Counted from the first letter of the stretch, positions 8,802 to 18,270 are shown. The stretch: DNA of 64,000 nucleotides from Arthrobacter ipis (GCF_014694315.1 NZ_JAAOXD010000003.1:884985-948984); one strand, 5' to 3'. Notes: a model not told the origin generated them from the letters alone. Numbers and translations are program-made.

Positions 8802-9791
8802 GTGACTCTTCCCCTCTCTATCCTCGACCTGGCAACCATCGGCAAGGGCCAGACGGCGGCGGAGAGCTTTGCCGGGAGCGTCGCCATGGCACAGCTGGCC
8901 GAAAAGCTCGGGTACCGGCGCGTCTGGTACGCCGAGCACCACAACATGTCTTCCATCGCGTCGTCGGCAACGTCCGTGCTGATCGCCCACGTCGCCGCGC
9001 ACACCGAGAGCATCAGGCTCGGAGCAGGCGGCGTGATGCTGCCCAACCATTCTCCGCTCACCATCGCCGAGCAGTTCGGCACTTTGGAGACCCTGCATCC
9101 CGGCCGGATCGACCTGGGCCTGGGACGTGCTCCCGGCAGCGACCAGAACACCATGCGGGCACTGCGCCGTGACCCGCATTCGGCCGATACCTTCCCTCAG
9201 GACGTCCTGGAACTGCAGGGCTACCTCACCGGGCCCACGCGCGTGCAGGGGGTGGAGGCTACGCCGGGCAGGGGGACCAACGTGCCCCTCTACATTTTGG
9301 GCTCCTCCCTCTTCGGAGCGCGGCTGGCGGCCCAGCTGGGACTGCCGTACGCCTTCGCGTCCCACTTCGCCCCGAATGCGCTGCAGGACGCCGTCGCCGT
9401 GTACCGCCGGGAGTTCAAACCGTCGGAGCAACTGTCCGCCCCCCACGTCATCGCCGGCGTCAACGTGGTGGCTGCCGATGCTGCCTCGGACGCCCAGGAG
9501 ATGCTGCGCGCCACAATGCGGGCCCGCGTCTCACTGTTCTTCGGTGGCGGGCGGCAATTCACCGACGACGAAGCGGACATGATCCTGGACTCGCCGCAGG
9601 GACAGCACGTCTCGCAGATGATGAAGTACTCGGCTGTAGGGACCCCGGACGTCGTGCTGGACTACCTGGAGGGCTTCGCCCGGCACGCCGACGCCGACGA
9701 GCTCATCGTGGCGCACCAGAGCAACGGAACCGCTGAGCGGCTACGTTCGGTGGAGCTCCTTGCGGAGGCAGCCGGACTGGTCCGCGTCTGA
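8802..9791 (+). CDS. LLM-class flavin-dependent oxidoreductase
   Basis: A 329-aa luciferase-like TIM-barrel enzyme of the MsnO8-type single-subunit subgroup. The start [16 protein letters not shown], the active-site region [10 protein letters not shown] (about residues 40-49), the [27 protein letters not shown] block and the C-terminal [10 protein letters not shown] block are typical. It probably uses reduced FMN or F420; the substrate cannot be read from the sequence. The GTG at 8802 is preceded by GAAAGG about 10 bases upstream and matches the usual N-terminus; the frame upstream is open but unsupported. It stands alone and divergent from the HerA-like gene. Confidence 0.9.
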   Translation: MTLPLSILDLATIGKGQTAAESFAGSVAMAQLAEKLGYRRVWYAEHHNMSSIASSATSVLIAHVAAHTESIRLGAGGVMLPNHSPLTIAEQFGTLETLHPGRIDLGLGRAPGSDQNTMRALRRDPHSADTFPQDVLELQGYLTGPTRVQGVEATPGRGTNVPLYILGSSLFGARLAAQLGLPYAFASHFAPNALQDAVAVYRREFKPSEQLSAPHVIAGVNVVAADAASDAQEMLRATMRARVSLFFGGGRQFTDDEADMILDSPQGQHVSQMMKYSAVGTPDVVLDYLEGFARHADADELIVAHQSNGTAERLRSVELLAEAAGLVRV

Positions 9792-9954
9792 CCTTCGCGG
9801 CAACCGCATAGTGGGCCCCACAAGGATTCCAGCCGGCAGCACGGAGCCGGCGAAGTTACATGAACGCAATAACCCGGAGATTCAGGGGAAACGGCCGCGC
9901 CGGACACTGTAGGTGTCCAAGACCGATTGGGGATAATCCGAAGGAATGCCGCGC

Positions 9955-12582
9955 ATGCCCACTCCGCTCAACCAGGCGGTGGCTGATTCCGCACTGCTGA
10001 CCAAATCCCTTCCGCTGGGTCTCTTGCGGGCCTTCGTCCAGTCTGAGGCGGCCGACGACGGGCTCACGCCCCAGTTGCTTGGCGAACTGAAGATCCTGGC
10101 CCGGACGCCGGGGCTGCTCGTGGCCTGCAATTACGGCGGCACCCTCTGCGCCGCGGAAGGCATCTCCACGGAAACACTGCCACTCGGCGGTGCGGCCATC
10201 GCCCTTAGGGCACTGGCCGCCCTGCCCAACACACACGCGGCCGTCATCTCCGGACGGTCCCTGCGCGACCTGGCTGCGGTCTCCAGGCTTCCCGCCGAGG
10301 TCCATCTGGTGGGCTCGCACGGGGCCGAGTTCGACATGGGGTTCGCCCACGGGCTGTCCCTCGCAACCGAGTCCGTGCTGCAGCAGGCCAACCAGGCGCT
10401 CCTCGAAGCGGTGGGCGCCTACAAGGGCGTCAGCATCGAACGGAAACCCGTCGCGGTCTCCGTTCACACCAGGTCCGCCGCTCCGGACGTCGCGGCCAAG
10501 TGCGCGAAAAAAGCGGAGGAGGTTGCCCGGGCCCTTGGGCTGTTCTTCGTGGTGGACGGCTCAGTCCTGGACCTGTCCGTGGTGCAGCCCTCCAAGGCCG
10601 ATGCCCTGGACCACCTGCGGGCCCGGCTGGGGGTCAGCGCGGCCCTGTACGCCGGGGACGCCGTGAGCGACGAACTGGCCATGGCCACACTCCGCGGCCC
10701 GGACATGGGGCTGTGGGTGGGGGACCTACCGTCGTCGGCCAGACACCGCCTAAGGGATCCGGAATCATTCGCGCGGGTGCTTGGCATCCTCTTCGAACTG
10801 CGCCGCGCCTGGCTTTTCGGTGAGGACGCCGTCGGCCTGGAGCGCCACTCCATGATCGGAAACGGTTCCTCCACGGCGCTGGTGACACCCGATGCCAAGA
10901 TCTGCTGGATGAGCCACCCCCTGCCGGACTCCGGCTCGCTCTTTGCCCATATTTTGGGTGGCGACGCCGCCGGGCACTTCTCCGTGGAGCCGGTCAAGGC
11001 GTCCCGTGTGCTGGGCCAGCGGTACGTGGACAGCACCATGATCGTGGAAACGCGGTGGGCTGACGTCACGGTGACGGACTATCTTGAGCACGCCCCGGAG
11101 GGCATCACCAGCCTGGTCCGCGTGCTGACCGGCACCGGGGCGGCGCGGATCGTCTTCGCACCCCGGCCGGACTACGCCAACGCGCCGTTCAGCATGGAGG
11201 CCCGCGGCGGCGAGCTTCACGTCGTCGGCACCTCCGACCCCATCATCCTGCTGGCGCCGGACGTCAGCTTCGCCATCACCTCGGACGGCCGGCACGCAAC
11301 GGCCACCGCCGAGGTTAACCTGCAGCACGGGCCGGTGGTCTTCAACCTGCGGTGCGGCGATACGGACCCGGGGCACCCGGACTGGACTGACGAGACGGAC
11401 CGCAGGGCCGCCGTCGCCCATTATTCCCGCCGCTGGGTGCAGGGCCTGATGCTGCCCTCCGTAAAACCGTCTCTGGTGCGGCGCTCGGCCCTGGTGCTGC
11501 GCGCGCTGGTCCACGAGCCCACGGGCGGCGTGCTCGCGGCCCCCACCACATCCCTGCCGGAGGGCATCGGCGGCACCCGAAACTGGGATTACCGCTACTG
11601 CTGGCTGCGGGACGGCTCCATGACCGTCAACGCCCTGGTGGATTTGGGGTCGACGGCGGAAGCCGACGGTTTCCTCAGGTGGCTGACCGGCATCCTAGCG
11701 AACGCTCCGGGCCCGGAGTGGCTGCATCCGCTGTATTCCGTGACGGGCGCGCCGCTGTCCACCGAGGCCATCATCGAGAGCCTGCCCGGTTACGCCGGAT
11801 CGCGTCCAGTGCGGATCGGCAACGCAGCGGACCACCAGGTCCAGCTGGACGTCTTCGGCCCGATCGCCGAGCTCATCCACGGGCTGAGTGAGTCCCGGGA
11901 ATCGCTGCCGGACGGGCACTGGGAGTTGCTGGTCCAGATGGCCAGTGCCGTGCTGGCACGGTGGCATGAGGCCGACCACGGCATCTGGGAGGCGCGCCGC
12001 GCACCGAGGCACCACGTCTACACCAAGGTGATGTGCTGGGTCACGCTGGACCGGGCCCTCCGTGCCGCAGCCCGCCACGGCCGCAGCCCCGAGCCTGCCT
12101 GGGCGGAGACCGCCGCCACCATCCGGGACGAGGTGCTCCGCGAGGGCTGGGACGACGCTGCGGCGTCCTACACCGTCGCCTACGACAGCCCCGACCTTGA
12201 CGCCGCGGTCCTGCACATCGGGCTGTCCGGCCTGCTCGACGTCGGCGACCAGCGGTTCCTGGACACCGTCACGGCAGTGGAGAGGGAACTGCGGGTGGGA
12301 CCCACGGTCTTCAGGTACAAGTACGACGACGGCCTGCCGGGTCTGGAGGGCGGCTTCCACATCTGCACCACCTGGCTGATTGAGGCGTACGTGGCGGTGG
12401 GCCGGATCGCCGACGCCTGGGACCTCTTCGACCAGCTGGTGAATCTGTTCGGACCCACCGGGCTGCTCCCGGAGGAGTACGACCCTGGCACCGAGACGCA
12501 CCTCGGGAACCACCCGCAGGCGTACTCACACCTCGGGTTCATCCGCTGCGCCCTGCTCCTGGACCGGCACCAGCGCGTTTAG
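9955..12582 (+). CDS. OtsB-like (degenerate) / GH15 trehalase-glucoamylase fusion
   Basis: An 875-aa two-domain protein. Residues about 20-270 resemble trehalose-6-phosphate phosphatase (OtsB, HAD fold), keeping ISGR, GSHGAEFD and a GDAVSDE block. However, the nucleophile motif DYDGT reads NYGGT (N59, G61), so both catalytic Asp residues are lost. Residues about 297-870 are a GH15 domain with GGTRNWDYRYCWLRDGS, candidate acid WE (E679) and candidate base LLPEEYDP (E840/E841); the family includes the mycobacterial-type phosphate-dependent trehalases and glucoamylases. It probably hydrolyses trehalose or alpha-glucans in the cytoplasm; the dead HAD domain may bind a ligand (inference). ATG 9955 is preferred to 9946 because AAGGA at 9941-9945 is then correctly spaced. 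Confidence 0.88.
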   Translation: MPTPLNQAVADSALLTKSLPLGLLRAFVQSEAADDGLTPQLLGELKILARTPGLLVACNYGGTLCAAEGISTETLPLGGAAIALRALAALPNTHAAVISGRSLRDLAAVSRLPAEVHLVGSHGAEFDMGFAHGLSLATESVLQQANQALLEAVGAYKGVSIERKPVAVSVHTRSAAPDVAAKCAKKAEEVARALGLFFVVDGSVLDLSVVQPSKADALDHLRARLGVSAALYAGDAVSDELAMATLRGPDMGLWVGDLPSSARHRLRDPESFARVLGILFELRRAWLFGEDAVGLERHSMIGNGSSTALVTPDAKICWMSHPLPDSGSLFAHILGGDAAGHFSVEPVKASRVLGQRYVDSTMIVETRWADVTVTDYLEHAPEGITSLVRVLTGTGAARIVFAPRPDYANAPFSMEARGGELHVVGTSDPIILLAPDVSFAITSDGRHATATAEVNLQHGPVVFNLRCGDTDPGHPDWTDETDRRAAVAHYSRRWVQGLMLPSVKPSLVRRSALVLRALVHEPTGGVLAAPTTSLPEGIGGTRNWDYRYCWLRDGSMTVNALVDLGSTAEADGFLRWLTGILANAPGPEWLHPLYSVTGAPLSTEAIIESLPGYAGSRPVRIGNAADHQVQLDVFGPIAELIHGLSESRESLPDGHWELLVQMASAVLARWHEADHGIWEARRAPRHHVYTKVMCWVTLDRALRAAARHGRSPEPAWAETAATIRDEVLREGWDDAAASYTVAYDSPDLDAAVLHIGLSGLLDVGDQRFLDTVTAVERELRVGPTVFRYKYDDGLPGLEGGFHICTTWLIEAYVAVGRIADAWDLFDQLVNLFGPTGLLPEEYDPGTETHLGNHPQAYSHLGFIRCALLLDRHQRV

Positions 12583-12591
12583 CCGGGGGTC

Positions 12592-13713
12592 TTATGCCCG
12601 GGAGGCGGCGAAAATGGCCGGTGCGGGGCCCTCTCCGGTGGCAAGGTCGGCCAAGATCCGGCCCACCACCGGCGTGAACTTAAAGCCGTGGCCGGCGAAG
12701 CCCGCCCCGATGACCACGGGCCCGATCCGGTCCAGCACGAAGTTGTGGTCCGGGGCGGTGGTGTAGGTGCAGCTGATGTCGGTCATTGCGTCGGCGTCCA
12801 CGCCGGGCAGCCAGTCCCTCGCGTACTGCTGCAGCGCTGCGCGCTGGCGCGGTTCGGGCAGGTAGGATCTCCGGTCCGGGTCCACCACGGGACCGACGCC
12901 GTGCCAGCCCGCCTTGACGCCCTCGCCGGGGGTCAGCATGCCGTACACGGGGGAGTAGAAGCCCGCGTAGTCCCCGCCCTCGCCGGGGAAGTGGTTGAAC
13001 CCGGGCCACGTGGCGCCGTCGTCGGTGATGCCGAAGTGGGCAGGCTGCTCCTGGGTGACTGTCAGGCGCGGCGTTCCCACTGCACCTGCGAGGAGCTTGG
13101 AGGTCCAGCCGCCCGCGGTGACCACCGCCTGCCGGGCGGTGAGCACCTCCGTCCGGCCGCCGTCGTCCACGGTCAGCCGGACGCCGTCGTCGAGTATTTC
13201 CAGCCCCACAACCGCCGCCCCGTGCCGGAGTGCTGCGCCGTTCCGGGCCGCGAGCCGCTGGAACGCCGGAAGGGCGGCCTCGGGGTTGAGCTGGCCGCCG
13301 TCGGGCATGTGGAGAACCTGCTGGTCGAAGCGGATGCCGCTCCAGCGCTCGCCGGCTTCAGCGAGCGGAACGAAGTCCGCGCGGAGGCCCGCGCTGTTAA
13401 GCGCTGCGTGGATCCCGCCGAGGCGCGGGTCGGGCCCGTGATTGACGACGCCGGTGCGCGCCAGCAGCCGTTCGCCGCTCGCGTCTTCAAGCTCGGCCCA
13501 CAGCTTCAGCGCCTCGGCCAGCATGGCCACGTACTCGGGCTCGGCGTAGGCGAGGCTCAGGTTCCGGGTGGCGCCGTGCGATGCACCCTTGAGGTGGCCG
13601 GGCGTGAACTGCTCGAGCAGGGTCACGTCACGCCCGCGGTCGGCCAGCGCCCAGGCGGCAGCGGATCCCATGGCCCCGCCTCCGATGATCACGGTGTCCA
13701 GGGTGGTGTTCAA
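12592..13713 (-). CDS. FAD-dependent amine oxidase, sarcosine/N-methyltryptophan oxidase type
   Basis: A 373-aa FAD-binding oxidoreductase of the DAO/MSOX family. The Rossmann dinucleotide motif VIIGGGAMGSAAAWALA lies at residues about 6-22. The HLKGASHGATRNL segment matches the monomeric sarcosine oxidase SxGxTR region. The C-terminal YTTAPDHNFVLDRI and AGFAGHGFKFTPVVG segments are family hallmarks (flavin and substrate site). It should oxidise an N-methyl or secondary amino acid to give peroxide. The start is TTG at 13713, with GGAGG four bases upstream and the homologous N-terminus there; an upstream extension is not family-like. It lies 52 bases downstream of the AEC transporter gene on the same strand, so the two may be cotranscribed. 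Confidence 0.85.
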   Translation of the reverse strand: MNTTLDTVIIGGGAMGSAAAWALADRGRDVTLLEQFTPGHLKGASHGATRNLSLAYAEPEYVAMLAEALKLWAELEDASGERLLARTGVVNHGPDPRLGGIHAALNSAGLRADFVPLAEAGERWSGIRFDQQVLHMPDGGQLNPEAALPAFQRLAARNGAALRHGAAVVGLEILDDGVRLTVDDGGRTEVLTARQAVVTAGGWTSKLLAGAVGTPRLTVTQEQPAHFGITDDGATWPGFNHFPGEGGDYAGFYSPVYGMLTPGEGVKAGWHGVGPVVDPDRRSYLPEPRQRAALQQYARDWLPGVDADAMTDISCTYTTAPDHNFVLDRIGPVVIGAGFAGHGFKFTPVVGRILADLATGEGPAPAIFAASRA

Positions 13714-13765
13714 GGTTCCTCCAGTTCGGGCGGCAGCCGCGGAGCGGTCGGGGACGGGGCGGCAG

Positions 13766-14692
13766 TTATGCCAGAAGCAGGGCCACACCGATCATCGCAG
13801 GCACGGCCACGATCGTGGTGATCAGGACAGTGTCCTTCGCGACCGTGAGCCCGGCCTTGTACCGGCTGGCGGCGACGAAAACATTCTGCGCAGTTGGCAG
13901 GGCGGACGTGACCACGACGGCAAACAGCACCGGGCCGTCCAGTCCGAGGGCGAACCGGGCAAAGAGATACGCGATGGCAGGGTGCACGAAGAGCTTGAAG
14001 CCACTGGCCAGCAGGGCATCGGTTCTCCGGCCGGCGGCTGCCTGCAGCGGCTTTGACCCGTTCAGGCTCATGCCGAACGCCATCAGCATGGCCGGAATTG
14101 CGGCGCCGCCGATCAGGTGGATCGGTTCCAGGAGCAGCGGCGGGAGCTGCCATCCCGTTCCGGCGACCAGCAGCCCAAGGGCCGAACCCACAATCATGGG
14201 GTTTTTCAGGATCAGCATGACGAACCGAAGCGGCGTGGTGCGGTGCGAGCTGGTGGTGGCGTCAAGGGCCATGAGGAACATCGGCGTGAAAAACGCCAGC
14301 TGGAAGATCAGCAGGGGAGCGACATGGCTGGCATCACCGAGGACGTACACGGCAATCGGGATGCCCAAATTGGCGGAGTTCGCCAGTGAGGCGCTCATGG
14401 ACGCCATCAGCGCTTCCGGGACGGTCCGCTTGAGCAGGAACCTGACGATGACAAAGAACAGTGCGGCGGTGGTGGCGGCGCCCACCGCTGCAACGAGCAG
14501 CGGGGCGGCGAAAACTTCACGCAGGCTTGCCCTGCTCAGCGTCTCGAAGAGCAGCGCTGGGCTGGCGACGAAGAAGGTCAGGCCGCTCAGGACCTGGCGG
14601 GCATTCTCGCCCAGGATCTTGCGCCTGCCCACGAACATGCCCACCAGAATGATGGACCAGACCACGAAAAAGCCTGCGAGGACGCCTAGCAC
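13766..14692 (-). CDS. AEC-family (auxin efflux carrier) transporter
   Basis: A 308-aa inner-membrane carrier with about ten hydrophobic segments in two five-helix halves, typical of the AEC/PIN-like family. It contains conserved pieces such as FFVASPALLF, NSANLGIPIAVYVLGD, KNPMIVGSALGLL and TSALPTAQNVFVAASRY (the last resembling the crossover region). Bacterial members export or import organic acids and amino-acid-like anions; the substrate here is unknown. The start is GTG at 14692. It precedes the FAD amine oxidase gene on the minus strand, so the two could handle the same N-methyl compound (inference). Confidence 0.85.
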   Translation of the reverse strand: MLGVLAGFFVVWSIILVGMFVGRRKILGENARQVLSGLTFFVASPALLFETLSRASLREVFAAPLLVAAVGAATTAALFFVIVRFLLKRTVPEALMASMSASLANSANLGIPIAVYVLGDASHVAPLLIFQLAFFTPMFLMALDATTSSHRTTPLRFVMLILKNPMIVGSALGLLVAGTGWQLPPLLLEPIHLIGGAAIPAMLMAFGMSLNGSKPLQAAAGRRTDALLASGFKLFVHPAIAYLFARFALGLDGPVLFAVVVTSALPTAQNVFVAASRYKAGLTVAKDTVLITTIVAVPAMIGVALLLA

Positions 14693-14846
14693 GGGGTTGC
14701 CGACGGGATTGCCGTCAGGGGCAGGCTAGGGCAGGGGGTGGCATCCACCATCCCAGCCTAATCAGATTTATTCAGCCGCGGGTCACCTTGTGGCAGGGAT
14801 CTCGCTGTTGCGCACCGGGTCGGTTGCGGCCAGCGGCCCGCGATGG

Positions 14847-15275
14847 CTAGCTCAGCGCGGCGTTGTTGAGCGCGAACGGCGGACGCAGCAGACCCGGGGT
14901 GAGGCCCTCGGCGGGGTCGTTGCCCAACTGGATGATGCGGTTGTCCTTGTCCACGTGGACAACCTTGGGTTCGTAGGCCTTGGCTTCGTCGGTGGTCATC
15001 TGCGCATACGTGATCAGAATGACGGTGTCGTTCTCGTGCACCAGATGGGCGGCGGGGCCGTTGATCCCGATGACGCCGGAACCGCGCTCGCCGGCGATGG
15101 TGTACGTCTCGAGGCGGGCGCCGTTGGTGACGTCCACAATGGCCACGAGCTCGCCGGGCAGGATGTCGGCAGCATCGAGCAGGTCCAGGTCAACGGTGAC
15201 CGAACCCACGTAGTGCAGGTCCGCGTGCGTGACAGTGGCCCGATGGATTTTGGACTTAAACATTGTGCGATTCAT
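14847..15275 (-). CDS. panD: Aspartate 1-decarboxylase proenzyme
   Basis: PanD converts L-aspartate to beta-alanine for pantothenate and CoA synthesis. At 142 aa it has normal length. The self-cleavage site G24-S25 lies in HYVGSVTVD; Ser25 becomes the pyruvoyl cofactor. Lys9 ([10 protein letters not shown]), Tyr58-type residue (LETYTI) and the NGPAAHLV segment with the active-site Ala-Ala pair are present. The ATG at 15275 gives the standard [14 protein letters not shown]-terminus. Other pantothenate genes are not adjacent. The 154 bases downstream to the AEC gene hold nothing clear. Confidence 0.97.
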   Translation of the reverse strand: MNRTMFKSKIHRATVTHADLHYVGSVTVDLDLLDAADILPGELVAIVDVTNGARLETYTIAGERGSGVIGINGPAAHLVHENDTVILITYAQMTTDEAKAYEPKVVHVDKDNRIIQLGNDPAEGLTPGLLRPPFALNNAALS

Positions 15276-15331
15276 AACGTCAACAGTCTAACGCCGGGGT
15301 CAACGCTTGGCTGTGAGCCAGGGAACATCTG

Positions 15332-16384
15332 CTAAACCGCTTTTGCGCCTCGCGCCGTTCTTTCTGCCCCTCCGGCTGCCGGTCCTTCGCTTACTGTGCC
15401 TTCGGTTGCCGTTGCCTCTACCCCGGCGGCTGCTGCTCCCGTCGGGGCGCCGGAGGCGTCCGCTCCGGTGTCGATTTCCTGGGCGGCCGCAATGGAGGCG
15501 GCGGTGGAGGCGAGGATTTCGCGGGCAGCGAGGATGGCGGGCCGCTGCGCGCCAGAGCGCCGCACGGAGGTGAAGACCGTCCGCCGGGGCTTGCCGGGAA
15601 GGTCCAGCAATTGGGCCGTTGTGCCCCGGCCGGTCCACACCAGATCCGGCATCAGGGCGACGGCGTTCCCCGACTCGATCAGGCGGATCTGGGCCTGGAG
15701 GTCTGCTGTTTCAAAGCGGACGTCGGGCTCAAAGCCTGCACTCCGGCATGCCTGTTCTGCCCAGTGGCGTGAGGCCGCACCGCGCGGTTCCATCACCCAG
15801 GGCATCTCGGCCGTGTCCGCGAGCGAGTCGACTTTCGCCCTGCCCTCGGCGGCCGGCGGCACTGCGAGCCGGATGGCGTCACTCGTGAGGCGGACACGGT
15901 CCAGCTCGGGGTAGCGGGGCGCGGCGTGGCCGGGGTACTGCTCGGCGATGACCAGGTCGAAGTCACGGGCCCATGTCTCATGCAGCGCCGTCTCCGGCTC
16001 GCGCTGTGTCATTTCGATCCGGACCTCGGGGTAGGTCGCGGAGAGGCGGGTCAGCGCGTCGGGCATAAGTGCCAGCGCCGCGGACTGGAAGACCGCGATC
16101 CGCACGGTGCCCGAGACAGTGGTCAGGGACGCGGCCAGGTCAGCCTCGGCCTGCTCAAGGGTTTCCAGCAAGTGCGCTGTATGCGCAACGAGGACCTCAG
16201 CCTGCGGGGTCAGCTGCACGCGGCGGCCTGTTTTTCTCAACAGTTCCACGCCCACTTCCTTCTCAAGCAGGGCCAATTGTTGGGAGACTGAGGATGGACT
16301 GTACTGCAGGGCTGCTGCCACCTCGGCGAGCGTGCCCCGGATCTTCAGCTCGCGGAGCAGCCTCAACCGGCGAACATCAAGCAT
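15332..16384 (-). CDS. LysR-family transcriptional regulator (permease-divergent)
   Basis: A 350-aa LysR regulator. The N-terminal winged HTH (about residues 1-62) contains GTLAEVAAALQYSPSSVSQQ. The periplasmic-binding-like effector domain follows (about 88-290). The C-terminal 45 residues are an unusual Gly/Ala/Glu low-complexity tail, not needed for the fold. ATG 16384 is preferred over a GTG at 16405, because AAGGA sits seven bases upstream and the HTH alignment starts with LDVRRLRLL. It is transcribed divergently from the amino-acid permease at 16542, with an inverted repeat between them, so it probably controls that permease and itself. Confidence 0.9.
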   Translation of the reverse strand: MLDVRRLRLLRELKIRGTLAEVAAALQYSPSSVSQQLALLEKEVGVELLRKTGRRVQLTPQAEVLVAHTAHLLETLEQAEADLAASLTTVSGTVRIAVFQSAALALMPDALTRLSATYPEVRIEMTQREPETALHETWARDFDLVIAEQYPGHAAPRYPELDRVRLTSDAIRLAVPPAAEGRAKVDSLADTAEMPWVMEPRGAASRHWAEQACRSAGFEPDVRFETADLQAQIRLIESGNAVALMPDLVWTGRGTTAQLLDLPGKPRRTVFTSVRRSGAQRPAILAAREILASTAASIAAAQEIDTGADASGAPTGAAAAGVEATATEGTVSEGPAAGGAERTARGAKAV

Positions 16385-16440
16385 GGGCTGTTCCTTGGGT
16401 TGCACAAATGAATAGCTGGACTAACGAATACTGGTTAGAA

Positions 16441-16476
16441 GTATGCACTTTATCTAATGCAACACTGCTTGCATAC
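16441..16476. promoter_or_regulatory. Inverted repeat in LysR/permease divergent promoter
   Basis: Perfect 7-bp arms GTATGCA (16441-16447) and TGCATAC (16470-16476) are separated by 22 AT-rich bases in the intergenic region. The position suggests a LysR binding site overlapping the divergent promoters. No binding data; the call rests on symmetry and location. Confidence 0.45.
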
Positions 16477-16541
16477 TAAACAGATTGAGTTATCCCCATC
16501 ACAGGGCGAAATGGTGGGGCCGCACCTACGCAGGAGTCCCG

Positions 16542-18002
16542 ATGAGTACAACAGATCCATCGCAGTCAATCTTGAGGCGGAAGCCCATTGACGACATCGA
16601 AGTAGAGAACAAGCACAGCGGGCTATTCAAGTCCCTCGGACTGTGGCAGTTGACCGCAATCGGCGTCGGCGGCATCATCGGCGTCGGTATCTTCTCGCTG
16701 GCCGGACTCGTGGCGCACGGCAGTGCCGACACGCCCGGCGTCGGGCCTGCGGTGTTGATTTCCTTCCTGATCGCCGGCCTTGCCTCGGCTGCCGCGGCGC
16801 TCTCCTATGCAGAATTCGCGGGCATGATCCCGCGCGCCGGTTCGGCTTACACCTACGGCTACGTGGCCCTGGGCGAAATCATCGGCTGGTTCATCGGCTG
16901 GGACCTGCTGCTGGAGTACATCGCCATCGTGGCCGTGGTGGCCATTGGCATCTCCGGCTACTTCGACGCGTTCCTGACCGGCATTGGAATTCATATGCCG
17001 GTCTGGATGACGTCGACGCCGGACGAGGGGAAGGGTGGCATCATCAACCTGCCCGCCATCCTTGTCTGCCTGCTGGTGACTTGGATCCTCTCCCGCGGCA
17101 CCAAAACTTTCGGCCGGTTTGAACTGATTGCCGTTGCCATCAAAGTTGTCCTGATCCTGTTCATCATCGGGTTGGGTGTCTTCTACATCAACACCGAGAA
17201 CTTCAACCCGTTCATGCCCAGCGGCTTCGGACCGGTCTTGGCAGGATCGGCCACCGTGTTCTTCGCGGTGTTCGGGTATGACGCCATGAGTACCGCGGCG
17301 GAAGAGGCAACCGACGGCAAGAAGCACATGCCCAAGGCGATCATCCTGTCCCTCATCATCGCCATGCTGCTCTACGTCGCCGCAACCCTCGTGCTCACCG
17401 GCATGCAGAACTACAAGGACATCGACCCCGCCGCGGGCTTTGCATCCGCGTTCCAGGGCGTCGGCCTTCCCGTCATTGCCACCATCATCTCGGTCTTCGC
17501 CGTGCTGTCCATCCTCACCGTGATGCTCACGTTCCTCCTCGGCGTCACCCGAGTGTGGTTCTCCATGAGCCGTGACGGTCTCCTCCCCGGCTGGTTCTCG
17601 AAGACGGACCGGCACGGTACGCCGCAGCGCGTGACCTGGATCGGCGGCATTGCGTCGGCGCTCCTTGCAGGCGTGTTCCCCATCAAGGCCGTCGCCGACC
17701 TCACCAACATCGGCATCCTCGCCGCGTTCGTGGTGGTGTGTGTTTCCGTAATCATCTTCCGCTACACCAAGCCCGAGGCGCCGCGAACCTTCCGCCTGCC
17801 GCTGATGCCGGTGGTCCCAGCGTTCGGCGTCCTGGCCTCCGCCTTCCTGATGTTCCAGCTCCACTGGGAAACTTGGCTGCGCTTCTTCGTCTGGCTCGTG
17901 ATCGGCCTGGTGATCTACTTCGGCTACGGCAAGCGGCACTCGCTGATGAACCCGAACAGCCCGCGGCACGACGAAGCTGTGGAGATGCACACACAGGTGT
18001 AG
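16542..18002 (+). CDS. APC-superfamily cationic amino-acid permease
   Basis: A 486-aa inner-membrane permease with about 12 predicted membrane segments, closest in pattern to the CAT/YhdG cationic amino-acid transporter group. The family signature GVGGIIGVGIF is at about residues 42-52, followed by ISFLIAGLASAAAALSYAEFAGMIPRAGSAY. A helix-6 segment VFFAVFGYDAMSTAAEE contains the typical YDA. Lys, Arg, ornithine or a related amine is the likely substrate. The start ATG 16542 has CAGGAG five bases upstream and the normal polar N-terminus; a frame 57 bases longer lacks an SD. It ends in a strong terminator. Confidence 0.92.
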   Translation: MSTTDPSQSILRRKPIDDIEVENKHSGLFKSLGLWQLTAIGVGGIIGVGIFSLAGLVAHGSADTPGVGPAVLISFLIAGLASAAAALSYAEFAGMIPRAGSAYTYGYVALGEIIGWFIGWDLLLEYIAIVAVVAIGISGYFDAFLTGIGIHMPVWMTSTPDEGKGGIINLPAILVCLLVTWILSRGTKTFGRFELIAVAIKVVLILFIIGLGVFYINTENFNPFMPSGFGPVLAGSATVFFAVFGYDAMSTAAEEATDGKKHMPKAIILSLIIAMLLYVAATLVLTGMQNYKDIDPAAGFASAFQGVGLPVIATIISVFAVLSILTVMLTFLLGVTRVWFSMSRDGLLPGWFSKTDRHGTPQRVTWIGGIASALLAGVFPIKAVADLTNIGILAAFVVVCVSVIIFRYTKPEAPRTFRLPLMPVVPAFGVLASAFLMFQLHWETWLRFFVWLVIGLVIYFGYGKRHSLMNPNSPRHDEAVEMHTQV

Positions 18003-18032
18003 ACCACTCACCTCTGACGCGTCACCGATGAG

Positions 18033-18065
18033 CCCTCCCGCACCTCCTAGGTGCGGGAGGGTTTT
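18033..18065 (+). terminator. Permease gene terminator
   Basis: A perfect 13-bp stem (18033-18045 with 18049-18061, arm CCCTCCCGCACCT) with a 3-base loop, followed by TTTT, 30 bases after the permease stop. Confidence 0.9.
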
Positions 18066-18072
18066 GGTTTAA

Positions 18073-18168
18073 GCGACGAGAGCTGAGGACGCGTTTGGGT
18101 TGTAGCGACGGAAGCTGAGGACGCGTTTGGGTTGTAGCGACGGAAGCTGAGGACGCGTTTGAGGTCCT
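18073..18168 (-). repeat. Three tandem 32-bp repeats, inverted arm (locus 2)
   Basis: Units at 18073-18104, 18105-18136 and 18137-18168 contain GCTGAGGACGCGTTTG after GCGACGGAA. Units one and two are nearly identical. On the complement they carry the ACGCGTCCTCAG core shared with the opposite arm at 18180-18270 and with the cluster at 131-350. Confidence 0.85.
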
Positions 18169-18179
18169 AAACGCTCCAT

Positions 18180-18270
18180 CAGATCCTGCAGCAATTCCCT
18201 CGATCCGTCCTCAGGTCCTGCAGGGATTTCCCGACGCGTCCTCACGTCCTGCAGGCATTCTCCCGACGCG
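18180..18270 (+). repeat. Tandem 32-bp repeats, forward arm (locus 2)
   Basis: Three units with TCCTGCAG and a CCCGACGCGTCCTCA-type end repeat at 31-32 bases. They match the forward arm at 131-226. Here the inverted arm precedes the forward arm, the reverse of locus 1. Together with the terminator and the putA leader this explains the non-coding stretch 18003-18447. Confidence 0.8.

Noticed and set aside
18073..18270. CRISPR array
   Set aside because: The period is strict but the whole 32 bp is semi-conserved, without unique spacers, and the arms are inverted. No cas genes are present.
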